Source: Novosphingobium resinovorum (GTDB lineage: Bacteria; Pseudomonadota; Alphaproteobacteria; Sphingomonadales; Sphingomonadaceae). Taken from it: a stretch of 64,000 nt of DNA. Positions 15,401 through 23,415 of the stretch are shown in pieces; positions within the stretch are counted from its first letter, which is position 1, and every line of letters begins with the position of its first letter. Location: positions 186,001-250,000 of the forward strand of contig NZ_BSFC01000044.1 of assembly GCF_027922145.1 (NCBI RefSeq), read 5' to 3'. The notes beneath the pieces are model-generated. The model ran no database searches, was not told the origin of the DNA, and worked only from the letters and a program-made list of their open reading frames with translations. Both the position numbers and the translations under genes were made by a program.

Positions 15401-15426
15401 AACGCGCCGCCGGGGTCGGGCGTTCC
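15401..15426 (-). promoter_or_regulatory. EcfG-type promoter candidate for the split-barrel stress protein
   Basis: On the minus strand GGAAC (15426-15422), 17 nt, CGTT (15404-15401), 33 bp upstream of the start codon. The spacing of 17 is one more than the commonest value. Confidence 0.55.
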
Positions 15427-15471
15427 CCCGCGTTCGCCGCAGGGGAGGCCCGAGCCGGCGTATTGCCGGTT

Positions 15472-15954
15472 TTATTCGCGCGCATCGCCGGGCAGTTCCT
15501 TTTCGGCCGTCGCCAGTTCCTTCGGCTTGCGCTTCTCGAACACTTCGGCGAGTTCCTTCTCGGTTTCGGCCGAGAGCTTTTCTGCGGCTTCGGGGAACAT
15601 CTCCTCCTCTTCCTCGTCGATGTGGTGGAGGTAGCGGTGGCGCATTTCCTTGAACTTGGTCAGCCACGCGGACGAACTCATGTCGATCTCGAACAGTTCG
15701 CCGAGGAAGTCGTCGATTTCCTTGTGCTCGGACACCGAGTGGCGCGCTTCGTCGCGCAGGTCCGGGTTGCCCAGCATCGTCGCGTAGAGCGATTCCTCCT
15801 CGGCGGCGGCGTGGGCCTGGAGTTCCTTGCGCAAGGCTTCGAACAGGTCCTTGCGCTCGTCGCTGGCGCCCTGAGTCTCGCCGAGCTGCTCGAGGAGCTT
15901 GCGGTGCTTGTCGTGGTCGGCCTTGAGATCGCGGAAGATGCGTGCGTCTGCCAT
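15472..15954 (-). CDS. Hemerythrin/HHE-domain protein
   Basis: 160-residue four-helix HHE-type protein. Candidate di-iron ligands are present in order: His in LKADHDKHRKLL, His in LQAHAAAEEESLY (HxxxE), His in VSEHKEIDDF and His in MRHRYLHHIDEEEEEMFPEA (HHxxxE). It could bind oxygen or NO or act as an iron sensor; such proteins are frequent in stress regulons. The C-terminal tail (about 125-160) is charged and probably disordered. It is divergent from topoisomerase IB. No clear EcfG promoter is seen for this direction. Confidence 0.85.
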   Translation of the reverse strand: MADARIFRDLKADHDKHRKLLEQLGETQGASDERKDLFEALRKELQAHAAAEEESLYATMLGNPDLRDEARHSVSEHKEIDDFLGELFEIDMSSSAWLTKFKEMRHRYLHHIDEEEEEMFPEAAEKLSAETEKELAEVFEKRKPKELATAEKELPGDARE

Positions 15955-15985
15955 GGGTGTCTCCTGTGGTTTGTCTTTGCAGGAA

Positions 15986-16010
15986 GGAACGGCGGGATCG
16001 CGTTCCGGTT
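15986..16010 (+). promoter_or_regulatory. Possible EcfG-type promoter upstream of topoisomerase IB
   Basis: GGAAC at 15986-15990, 16 nt, then GGTT at 16007-16010, so the core GGAAC-N17-GTT is met but with G in place of the preferred C. It is 61 bp upstream of the chosen start. Confidence 0.4.
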
Positions 16011-16070
16011 TCCGACAACCCGTTTGCCCCCCCGTGCGTTCTCGAAAGGGAGAGGCAACGGACAGACCCC

Positions 16071-17069
16071 ATGCTGATGACGCGCCAGACAGATATGCGC
16101 CTGAAATTCGCCGATGACGGCGCCCCCGGTATCACCCGCAGGCCGGTGCGCGGCAGCAAGTGGGCCTACTTCGACGCGGCCGGAGCGCGGATAAAGGATC
16201 GCGCCGAGATCGACCGGCTCAACGCCATCGCCCTGCCGCCCGCCTACGAGCGGTGCTGGTTCTCGGCCGACCCCGATGTCCACCTGCTGGCGACGGGCTA
16301 CGACGCGCGCGGGCGCAAGCAGTATCGCTATCATCCCGACTGGCGCCAGTCGCGCGAGACGATGAAGTTCGACCGCTGCGCCCTGTTCGGCGAGGCGCTG
16401 CCGGTGCTGCGGGCGCGGGTGGACGCGGACATCGCTTCACGCAAGCTGACGCGCGAGCGGGCGATCGCCTCGGTCGTGGCGCTGCTCGATACCGGCGCGA
16501 TCCGGGTGGGGAATGAGTGCTACGCCAAGGCCAACAAGAGCTTCGGCGCGACCACCCTGCGCAACCGGCACGCGAAGATAGAGCGCGGCGCGCTGATGCT
16601 GCGCTTCAAGGGCAAGTCGGGCAAGCTGCAGCAGATCACCTGCGACGATCCCGGCCTCGTGCGCTGTGTGCGCAAGATGCAGGACCTGCCCGGCCAGCAC
16701 TTGTTCCAGTACGTCGACGAGGAGGGCGAGGCGATTCCCGTCCACAGCCACGACGTCAACGAATACCTTGCCGAGACGATGGGCGAGGGCTTCACCGCCA
16801 AGCACTTCCGGACATGGGCGGCGAGTACGATGGCCTTCGCGATGCTGGTCGGGAACCCCGGCCTGTCATTGCGGGCGATGCTGGACGAGGTTGCGCAGTG
16901 CCTCGGCAATACGCCCGCGATCGCGCGCAAGTCTTACGTCCACCCGGACGTGATCGTGGCGGCCAAGGGGGAACTGGACACGCCCGAAAGCCTGCCGCGC
17001 AAGACCCGCTGGATGAGCCGCGAGGAGCGCGGGTTGCTGGCGTTTCTCACTTCGTCGTCCCGGACCTGA
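16071..17069 (+). CDS. DNA topoisomerase IB (poxvirus-like)
   Basis: 332-residue type IB topoisomerase that relaxes supercoils through a 3'-phosphotyrosyl intermediate. The catalytic residues are recognisable: Arg in SRKLTRERAIASVV region, Lys in LRFKGKSGK, Arg/His in FTAKHFRTWAAS, and the active-site Tyr in ARKSYVHPDV. The open frame extends upstream to 15942, but conservation begins around DMRLKFADDGAPGITRR; the ATG at 16071 or 16077 is likely. Bacterial IB enzymes are often stress-induced accessory topoisomerases, which agrees with the possible EcfG promoter. Its last codons (TSSSRT) lie inside a palindromic repeat. Confidence 0.9.
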   Translation: MLMTRQTDMRLKFADDGAPGITRRPVRGSKWAYFDAAGARIKDRAEIDRLNAIALPPAYERCWFSADPDVHLLATGYDARGRKQYRYHPDWRQSRETMKFDRCALFGEALPVLRARVDADIASRKLTRERAIASVVALLDTGAIRVGNECYAKANKSFGATTLRNRHAKIERGALMLRFKGKSGKLQQITCDDPGLVRCVRKMQDLPGQHLFQYVDEEGEAIPVHSHDVNEYLAETMGEGFTAKHFRTWAASTMAFAMLVGNPGLSLRAMLDEVAQCLGNTPAIARKSYVHPDVIVAAKGELDTPESLPRKTRWMSREERGLLAFLTSSSRT

Positions 17070-17166
17070 TCCGGGACCGGTGGCTGTCTTTAGGCGCGCG
17101 TCAAATGCGCGCGCGGTGAGGTGGGCTGGTCACAGCCAGCGGTCCCGGATCAAATCCGGGACGACG
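17053..17166. repeat. Palindromic repeat, family C copy 1, overlapping two gene ends
   Basis: Arms CGTCGTCCCGGACCTGATCC and its near inverse (GGATCAAATCCGGGACGACG), with inner GGGACCGGTGGCTG / CAGCCAGCGGTCCC. The left arm encodes the end of the topoisomerase and the right arm the end of the convergent MFS protein. Confidence 0.85.
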
Positions 17167-18349
17167 TCCTGTAAGCCCCAAGCGTCGCGATCAACACCAG
17201 CACGCCGACGAGCGCCACGCCCGAGCAAGCAAGCGCAAGATCGGAATTCCCGGTCGCGTCCACCATCCACCCGAACAGCGGCGGACCGAACGCGGCGCCG
17301 AGGCTGAATAGGCCCAGGATCGCGCCGTAAGTCGCGCCGTAGTTCTCCAGTGCGGCGTAGCGGCTGGTGAAATAGGCGAGCATGTCCACTTCCGCCCCGG
17401 CCGCAAGGCCGAGCAGCAGCGCGGCCGGGATCGCGGGGCCGTCGAGCCACAGGATCACGCATGCGATCACCGGCGAAGTCAGGAACAGTACCGCCACGCG
17501 CGGGGCGTGGAAGCGGTCGAACAGCCAGCCGACGAAAGCGCGGGCGAAGACCACCGCGATGCCGATGAAGGCGGCCACTCCGGCGGCCTGCGCGGGCGGC
17601 ACCCCCCGGTCCACCAGCATCGGCACGAGATGGACGATCAGAGCCGCGACGATGACGCCCAGCAGGAAGCCGATCAGGGCGATTTGCAGCGTCTTGCGGG
17701 TGATCTCGATGCTGCCGCGCTCGCGCCTGTCGTTGGCGACGCGCTCTCCGCGCCCCGTCAGGAGGCTGACGGGAATGCCGATCACGGCGATCACGATCGC
17801 TATGGCATGAAGGCCGGTGCGCCAGCCCTGCGCCGCGATCACCGGGCCGAGCAATGCGGGCGCGAGGATCGCGGCCATACCGGAGCCCGTCAGCATCAGC
17901 CCCAATGCGAAGCCGCGCCCGGCATCGAAGCGCAGCGAGACGACGCGGGCCCAGATCGCCGGGGTCGTTCCGCAGCCCGCCAGAGAGACGAGCAGCCACA
18001 GGCCGTACCACGCGGTCAGCGACGGCCCGGTCTCGGCCAGCGCCACCAGGGCGAGCGGCGTGGCCAGATAGCTGGCGATGGCGATGGTGCGGTTGCCGAA
18101 GCGATCGGCGAGGCGTCCCACGACAGGGGCGGAGAGGAAGATGCCCAGTTGCTGGAACGTCGCCGCGCCCGAGACTTCGGCGCGGGTCCAGCCGAACTCG
18201 GCCTGCAGCGGCGTCACGAACAGGCCCAGCGAGTAGAACCCCACGCCCATCATCCCCACCCCGATCGCCAGCGCGGCGGCAAGGACGGTCGGCCATCCGG
18301 CGGCCAGTTCGCTGCGGGCGGTAAGCGAGGGTGACGCAAGGGTGCTCAT
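17150..18349 (-). CDS. MFS transporter (monocarboxylate/OFA-like)
   Basis: 399-residue major facilitator with 12 predicted spans. The first loop GLFVTPLQAEFGWTRAEVSG is typical of the monocarboxylate/oxalate (MCT/OFA) branch (F-G-W-[ST]-R), and loop 2-3 has GRLADRFGNRTIAI (motif A). Probably imports or exports an organic acid; substrate unknown. I start at MSTLASPSL (18349). The C-terminal residues YRTSSRI are encoded by a palindromic repeat, so the natural end of the protein may have been rewritten by that element. Divergent from the asparaginase-domain gene. Confidence 0.85.
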   Translation of the reverse strand: MSTLASPSLTARSELAAGWPTVLAAALAIGVGMMGVGFYSLGLFVTPLQAEFGWTRAEVSGAATFQQLGIFLSAPVVGRLADRFGNRTIAIASYLATPLALVALAETGPSLTAWYGLWLLVSLAGCGTTPAIWARVVSLRFDAGRGFALGLMLTGSGMAAILAPALLGPVIAAQGWRTGLHAIAIVIAVIGIPVSLLTGRGERVANDRRERGSIEITRKTLQIALIGFLLGVIVAALIVHLVPMLVDRGVPPAQAAGVAAFIGIAVVFARAFVGWLFDRFHAPRVAVLFLTSPVIACVILWLDGPAIPAALLLGLAAGAEVDMLAYFTSRYAALENYGATYGAILGLFSLGAAFGPPLFGWMVDATGNSDLALACSGVALVGVLVLIATLGAYRTSSRI

Positions 18350-18440
18350 GGTCGCAGTGGTGCCATGGATCGGCGCGGTTGTGCAGATGCGAGATGGCGG
18401 GAGATCGCAGGGCGAACATCCGCGCGGCGTGTGCGGCGGG

Positions 18441-18516
18441 GGCTTTGACAGGCTCAGCCTGAGCGGAGTTGATAGGGCATTACGCTACTCCCGCTCACCC
18501 TGAGCTTGTCGAAGGG
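18441..18516. repeat. Palindromic repeat, family D copy 1
   Basis: Arms TTTGACAGGCTCAGCCTGAGCG and the inverse CGCTCACCCTGAGCTTGTCGAA shortened at the tip. Lies in the divergent region between the MFS gene and the asparaginase-domain gene. The remaining 90 bp before 18608 shows only a plausible GGAAT ribosome site. Confidence 0.75.
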
Positions 18517-18607
18517 TTAGGCACAGCCTCTCGAAGCCCCATCGGCAAAGCGCCCCCTTACCTACGAAGGAATTGGAAACCCGCCCGTCCCGCAGTAAGG
18601 AACGCGC

Positions 18608-19099
18608 ATGAACCAGGCACCCATTCTCGTCATCACCACCGGCGGCACCATCGACAAGCAGTACTTCGACGCGCTGAGCGAGTACCAGATCGTCGAGAGC
18701 GTGATCGGCAAGCTGCTGGCCACCGCCCGCGTGGCGCATCCGTTCCGCGTCGTCGAACTGCTGCGCAAGGACAGCCTCGAACTCACCGACGAGGACCGCG
18801 CGCTGATCGCCGCGACGGTCGCCGGGGCGCCGGAAAGCCATGTCGTCATCACCCATGGCACCGACACCATGACCGACACTGCCGCCGCGCTCGCCCATAT
18901 CGAGGGCAAGACCGTCGTGATGTGCGGCGCCATGCAGCCCGCCCGTTTCGCCGAGAGCGACGCGGCATTCAACCTGGGGATGGCGTTCGGCTGCTGCCAA
19001 TCGGCCGGGCCGGGCATCTGGATCACCATGAGCGGCACCGTGTTCGACGCGCTGAAGGTCCGCAAGGACCGCGAGGCGGGCAAGTTCGTCGCGCGCTGA
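18608..19099 (+). CDS. Single-domain asparaginase-like protein
   Basis: 163-residue protein with the N-terminal half of a bacterial L-asparaginase: first catalytic Thr in ITTGGTIDKQYFD and the second motif in VITHGTDTMTDTAA, plus MCGAMQPARFAESDAAFNLG. The C-terminal domain of normal asparaginases (about 150 residues more) is absent; the protein ends cleanly in a run of codons (KDREAGKFVAR) typical of this short family rather than at a frameshift. Whether it hydrolyses asparagine or another amide is unknown. Monocistronic; a repeat follows. Confidence 0.8.
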   Translation: MNQAPILVITTGGTIDKQYFDALSEYQIVESVIGKLLATARVAHPFRVVELLRKDSLELTDEDRALIAATVAGAPESHVVITHGTDTMTDTAAALAHIEGKTVVMCGAMQPARFAESDAAFNLGMAFGCCQSAGPGIWITMSGTVFDALKVRKDREAGKFVAR

Positions 19100-19123
19100 G
19101 GGCAGTTCTTGCGTGTTTAACGT

Positions 19124-19210
19124 CGTCATTCCCGCGAAGGCGGGAACCCATCTCCTGACGTTTCGTGTTGCACTGGCATCAGATGGGTCCCCGCTTTCGC
19201 GGGGATGACG
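19124..19210. repeat. Palindromic repeat, family B copy 2
   Basis: Compact copy (87 bp): CGTCATTCCCGCGAAGGCGGG ... GCGGGGATGACG (arms broken by a few mismatches), inner GAACCCATCT / AGATGGGTCC. Between the asparaginase-domain gene and the PAS kinase. Confidence 0.85.
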
Positions 19211-19295
19211 AAAGTGCTGCGCGCGGCCCCGAGCGCATGGACAGCGGCCGCTCTCACACAAATTTAACCACTGCAATCGTTGCGACAGGCCGGGT

Positions 19296-19363
19296 CTAGG
19301 GACAGCTCCCTAGGTCTGGCTTCGCAGGTCGATAACCGTCCCGGTGTACCCCTCGTCGGGTAC
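19296..19363 (+). promoter_or_regulatory. Two hairpins in the 5' region of the PAS kinase operon
   Basis: CTAGGGA-CAGC-TCCCTAG at 19296-19313 and GTACCC-CTCGTC-GGGTAC at 19346-19363, between the upstream repeat and the kinase start at 19464. The 364 bp between the asparaginase-domain gene and this kinase holds no gene; besides the repeat these two dyads are the only structure seen. They may be operators or a structured leader. Confidence 0.4.
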
Positions 19364-19463
19364 GGGGGCCGCAGCGCGGTTTCCGGCGCTCCACCCGGAG
19401 GCCGTGGCTGCAACGAAGTTCAAGCTCGTTCGGCATCACGTCTCCCGCAGGACAGGACACGCG

Positions 19464-20924
19464 ATGCTGGCGACGCCGATGACGACAACCGACATCCACG
19501 CGCCGCTGGTCCATGCCCCGATCGCCGCGCTGATCGTCGATGCGGCGGGCGTGGTCGCCTTCGGCAATGCCGCTGCCGCCTCGCTGCTGGCCGAGCCCGA
19601 TGCCGAGGCGCTGCGCAACAGCCTGTTCTTCATGTGGTTCGCCGAAGACGATGCCGAGACGCTGCGGCAGATGTTCGAGGTCTTCTTCAAGGTTTCGATG
19701 GAGACGCGCGGCACCTGGTCGCGCCAGATGGTGCTGCACGGCGCCGACGGTTCGCGCCCGACGGTGACGACGACCCTTGCGCCCGTCGCGGGCGAGGAGG
19801 GCGACCGCGCGGTCGTCTACTTGCGCAACATGACGCGCGAGATCACCGCCGAGCGCCGCTTCACCCAGATGTTCGAAAGCATGCCGCTGGGCGTGGTGGT
19901 GGTGGACGGCAAGGGCCGGATCGCGCAGGCCAACGCCATGCTTGCGGTCCAGTTCGGATGGAAGGTGGAGCAGATGATCGGCCAGCCGATCGAGATGCTG
20001 CTGCCCGAGCGATACCGCGCAAGGCACGGCGAGCAGATCGCCGGATACGCGGCCGCCCCCAAGTCGCGCCTCATGGGCGGCGACCGCGACGTCACCGCGC
20101 TGCACCGCCACGGGCGCGAGTTTCCCGTCGAGATCGCGCTCACCAAATTCGAGAGCAGCGCCCAGCCGCTCTACATGGCGATCGTCAGCGACATTTCGCA
20201 CCGCAAGCGCTCCGAACGCGCGCTGCAGCAGACCAATGCGCAGCTTGAGGAGTTCACCTATGTCGCCAGCCACGACTTGCGCTCGCCGCTGCGGGGTATC
20301 GCCGACCTGGTAAGCTGGATCCGCGAAGACCTCGAAGGCACCGAACTGCCCGAGGACGTGGTGCACAACTTCGACCGCATCGCCCAGCGCATCGAGCGTT
20401 CGGAGCAGATGATCGACGACCTGCTGGCTTACGCCCGCGCCGGGGTGCGCGATTCCCGGATGCACCGCATCGACCCGCACGAACTGGTCGAGGAGGCGCT
20501 GGAGCTGACGGCGATCCCCGAGGGGTTCGAGGTCGACGTGGACGTGCAGGGCGGCGACATCGTCGCCCCGCGTGCGCCGCTTTCCACTTCGCTGCGCAAC
20601 CTGCTGTCCAACGCGGTCAAGCACCACGGCGGCAAGGAAGGCCACATCCGCATCGCCGTGCGCGAGGAGGGGCGCTTCACCGTCTTCACGGTGGAGGACG
20701 ACGGGCAGGGCATTCCGCCGGGCAACGAGGACCGCATCTTCAAGCTGTTCCACCGCGCCTCGCCGGGGACCGACGGCGACGGGGTGGGGCTCGCCTTCAC
20801 GCGCCGCATGATCAACGCCCACGGGGGCATGGTGACCGTCCAGGGCCGGGGTCCTCTCGGCGGCGCCAGGTTCGAAGTCCACTGGCCCCGCATACTTCTG
20901 CGAGAGAACGAAGATGATGATTGA
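19464..20924 (+). CDS. PAS-domain sensor histidine kinase (soluble)
   Basis: 486-residue cytoplasmic kinase with two PAS domains (about 15-125 and 133-250; GVVVVDGKGRIAQANAML and the C-terminal cap YMAIVSDISHRKR), then a HisKA domain with phospho-accepting His at 270 (ASHDLRSPLRGI) and a HATPase domain (NLLSNAVKHHG, VEDDGQGIP, GDGVGLAF). No membrane segment. The arrangement PAS-PAS-HisKA followed by an Rcp1-like receiver resembles phytochrome-like kinases that lack the GAF/PHY part. Start at ATG 19464 with AGGACAGGA upstream. The next gene overlaps by 11 bp, so the kinase and receiver are coupled. Confidence 0.88.
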   Translation: MLATPMTTTDIHAPLVHAPIAALIVDAAGVVAFGNAAAASLLAEPDAEALRNSLFFMWFAEDDAETLRQMFEVFFKVSMETRGTWSRQMVLHGADGSRPTVTTTLAPVAGEEGDRAVVYLRNMTREITAERRFTQMFESMPLGVVVVDGKGRIAQANAMLAVQFGWKVEQMIGQPIEMLLPERYRARHGEQIAGYAAAPKSRLMGGDRDVTALHRHGREFPVEIALTKFESSAQPLYMAIVSDISHRKRSERALQQTNAQLEEFTYVASHDLRSPLRGIADLVSWIREDLEGTELPEDVVHNFDRIAQRIERSEQMIDDLLAYARAGVRDSRMHRIDPHELVEEALELTAIPEGFEVDVDVQGGDIVAPRAPLSTSLRNLLSNAVKHHGGKEGHIRIAVREEGRFTVFTVEDDGQGIPPGNEDRIFKLFHRASPGTDGDGVGLAFTRRMINAHGGMVTVQGRGPLGGARFEVHWPRILLRENEDDD

Positions 20925-21384
20925 TCTGGTCGCACCCCGATCCGCACCAAAGAAAACTGCCAACTACAACGACGTGACCGTGCTGCTGGTGGATGACGAC
21001 GACGTCGCGCGCGAAGGCGTGCTGCGCTCATTCCGCAAATACGAGGTGCCTTGCCGCACCGTCACGGCGGGTGACGGCGGGGAAGCGCTGGCGATCCTCA
21101 CCGGCCGCCATCCGGACAAGCAGATAGAAACGCCGGTGATCGTCCTGCTGGACCTCAACATGCCGGGCATGGACGGTTTCCAGTTCCTCGACGCCCTGCG
21201 CGCCGACCCGGACCTGCGCCGCACGGTGGTCTTCGTACTCTCCACTTCGGCCCGCGATCAGGACCGCAGCCGTGCCTACGATGGGCACGTCGCGGGCTAC
21301 ATGGTCAAGTCCGCCGTCGGTCCGCAGTTCGCTCGCCTCGCCGATTTCATCGGCAAGTATGCCCGCACGCAGGAGCTGCCCTGA
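20914..21384 (+). CDS. Rcp1-like single-domain response regulator
   Basis: 156-residue stand-alone receiver of the Rcp1 type found as partner of phytochrome-like kinases: acidic pocket VLLVDDDDVAREG, phospho-acceptor Asp in VLLDLNMPGMDGF, Ser/Thr in FVLSTSARDQD and Lys in YMVKSAVG. There is no output domain. It overlaps the kinase gene by 11 bp and is followed 35 bp later by the REC-GGDEF-EAL gene, so a phosphorelay kinase to receiver to cyclic di-GMP enzyme is likely. Confidence 0.88.
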   Translation: MMIDLVAPRSAPKKTANYNDVTVLLVDDDDVAREGVLRSFRKYEVPCRTVTAGDGGEALAILTGRHPDKQIETPVIVLLDLNMPGMDGFQFLDALRADPDLRRTVVFVLSTSARDQDRSRAYDGHVAGYMVKSAVGPQFARLADFIGKYARTQELP

Positions 21385-21419
21385 CGGCGGCTCCTCTCAC
21401 GCAAGGATCCCTTCCTCCC

Positions 21420-23183
21420 ATGGACCACCTGCACAAAGGTACTCAGGACATTCACGCGCTGATCGTCGATGACGACGACGTCGACCGGGAGAAATTGCTG
21501 CGCCTGCTGCGCCGCGTTCCCCGCAACATCACCGTGGCGCAGGCCGCCTCGCAGGCCGAGGCGCTGGACATGATCCGCGATCCGCAGGCGCATTTCGACA
21601 TCGTCTTCCTCGACTTCGGCCTGAAGGACGGCGACGGGCGCGACCTGCTGCCCGAGATCCGCGCCGAGATCGACCCCGACGTGCCGATCATCGCCGTCAC
21701 CGGCCATACCGACGAGCAGATCGCGGCGGACTCGATCAAGTCGGGCATGACCGAGTTCCTGTCCAAGCGCTCGCTTTCTCCCGAGCGGGTCGCGGCCTCG
21801 GTCGAGGAGGGGATCGCCTGGCGCAAATACCGGCAGGACATGCGCCGCGCGGAAGAGGAACTGACGCACCGCTCGCTCCACGATCCGCTGACCGACCTGC
21901 CCAACCGCACGCTGTTCGCCGACCGGCTCTCGCAGGCCTGCGCGCGGGCGCGGCGCAGCGGCGATCCGTTCGCGGTGATGATGATCGACCTCGACCGCTT
22001 CAAGGAGATCAACGACAGCCTCGGCCATGCGGCGGGCGATGCGGTGCTGATCACGCTGGGCCGCCGGATGCGCGAGCACTTGCGCGAGGTGGACACGATC
22101 GCCCGCCTCGGCGGGGACGAGTTCGCGGTCCTGCTGCAGAACGTCGATGGCGACGAGTCCGCGCTGGCCGTCGCCACCAAGCTGACCGAGCTGATCGAGC
22201 AGCCGATCGTCCACGACGGGCGGCTGCTCTACGTCGGCGCCTCGATGGGCATCTCGCTCTGCCCGCAACTGGGCTATTCGCCCGAGGGGCTGGTGGAGGC
22301 CGCCGACGAGGCGATGTACGAGGCCAAGCGTGGGGCGGAAAAGGCAGTGATCGCGCGCGGCGAACAGCGCCGCACGGTGCGCGCCGATGAGCGCACAATG
22401 CTCCACGATATCGAGGACGCCATGGGCGCGCGGGCGTTCAACTGGCATTGGCAGCCCAAGGTGGACATGCGTTCGGGACAGGTTCTCGGCTTCGAGGCGC
22501 TGGTGCGCTGGACTCACCCGGACAACGGCCCGGTCGCGGCCGACGCGCTGATCGAGACGGTCGAGCAGTCGCACTTGCTGGAAGACTTCACCTACCTGAC
22601 GCTGGACACGGTGCTGGGCCAGTACGCGCGGCTGGAGCCGGGGCTGGACGGCGCCGGTATCTCGATCAACGTCTCGGCGCGGATGCTGGAGCGGCCGGGC
22701 TTCGTCGGTCACGTCGTCGAGGCCATCCGCACGCACGGGGTCGATCCCGCGCATGTCGTGCTCGAACTGACCGAGACCGCGCTGATCGCTCACCCCTCGC
22801 AGGCCAAGCGGGTGATCGAGCAGTTGCAGGACCACGGCGTTTCGCTCTCGATCGACGATTTCGGTGCGGGGTTCACCTCGTTCGGCTACTTGCGCGAGTT
22901 CGCGGTGCGCGAGATCAAGATCGACCGCTCCTACATCGCGCGCTTTACCGAAAGCCGGTTCGACCAGTCGCTGGTGACTTCGCTGGTGGTGCTGTGCGAC
23001 TGCCTCGGCATCCCGCTGGTGGCCGAGGGGGTGGAGAACCCGGAGACGCAGGCGATGCTGGTGGCGATGGGCTGCACCTGCGGCCAGGGCTACGGCATCT
23101 GCCGCCCGATGCCTTACGAGGACGTGCGCGGCTGGGTCGACGGCTGGAATGCTACGCACGGGGACCAGCGGCTGCGGGCGTGA
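21420..23183 (+). CDS. REC-GGDEF-EAL cyclic di-GMP signalling protein
   Basis: 587 residues: receiver (about 10-135; IVDDDDVDREK, FLDFGLKDGDG), a short helix, GGDEF domain (about 155-310) with intact RLGGDEFAVLL, and EAL domain (about 325-575) with intact FEALVRW, INVSARM, LTETALI, IDDFGAGFTSF, KIDRSYI and VAEGVE. Both catalytic signatures are preserved, so it could make or break cyclic di-GMP depending on phosphorylation. It is third in the kinase-receiver operon and convergent with the bacteriophytochrome gene. Confidence 0.93.
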   Translation: MDHLHKGTQDIHALIVDDDDVDREKLLRLLRRVPRNITVAQAASQAEALDMIRDPQAHFDIVFLDFGLKDGDGRDLLPEIRAEIDPDVPIIAVTGHTDEQIAADSIKSGMTEFLSKRSLSPERVAASVEEGIAWRKYRQDMRRAEEELTHRSLHDPLTDLPNRTLFADRLSQACARARRSGDPFAVMMIDLDRFKEINDSLGHAAGDAVLITLGRRMREHLREVDTIARLGGDEFAVLLQNVDGDESALAVATKLTELIEQPIVHDGRLLYVGASMGISLCPQLGYSPEGLVEAADEAMYEAKRGAEKAVIARGEQRRTVRADERTMLHDIEDAMGARAFNWHWQPKVDMRSGQVLGFEALVRWTHPDNGPVAADALIETVEQSHLLEDFTYLTLDTVLGQYARLEPGLDGAGISINVSARMLERPGFVGHVVEAIRTHGVDPAHVVLELTETALIAHPSQAKRVIEQLQDHGVSLSIDDFGAGFTSFGYLREFAVREIKIDRSYIARFTESRFDQSLVTSLVVLCDCLGIPLVAEGVENPETQAMLVAMGCTCGQGYGICRPMPYEDVRGWVDGWNATHGDQRLRA

Positions 23184-23220
23184 GATCCTTTCTCACCTCC
23201 ATCATCTCCATCCCCACCAC

Positions 23221-23307
23221 CGTCATTCCCGCGAAGGCGGGAACCCATCTCCTGACGCTTCATGTTCCACAAGCATCAGCTGGGTCCCCACCTTCGCGGG
23301 GATGACG
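23221..23307. repeat. Palindromic repeat, family B copy 3
   Basis: 87-bp copy almost identical in design to that at 19124 (CGTCATTCCCGCGAAGGCGGG to CGCGGGGATGACG). Immediately followed by a family A copy. Confidence 0.85.
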
Positions 23308-23330
23308 AACAAAGAAGGATGACCAGCTCT

Positions 23331-23407
23331 CGTCATTGCGAGCGTAGCGAAGCAATCCAGGGCGGCGTGAACCGGCGCTGGATTGCTTCGCTACGCTCGC
23401 AATGACC
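23331..23407. repeat. 77-bp palindromic repeat, family A copy 3
   Basis: Arms CGTCATTGCGAGCGTAGCG / CGCTACGCTCGCAATGACC; the last base departs from perfect symmetry. With the adjacent family B copy it fills the space between two convergent signalling genes. Confidence 0.9.
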
Positions 23408-23415
23408 GGAGACGG

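Noticed and set aside
18608..19099. Frameshifted full-length asparaginase
   Set aside because: No continuation of the C-terminal asparaginase domain is found downstream in any frame; a repeat begins 25 bp later, and short single-domain versions exist.
23240..23268. GGAAC ... GTTCC inside a family B repeat
   Set aside because: Spacing is 19 nt and the bases belong to the repeat arms, so it is not counted with the symmetric EcfG elements.
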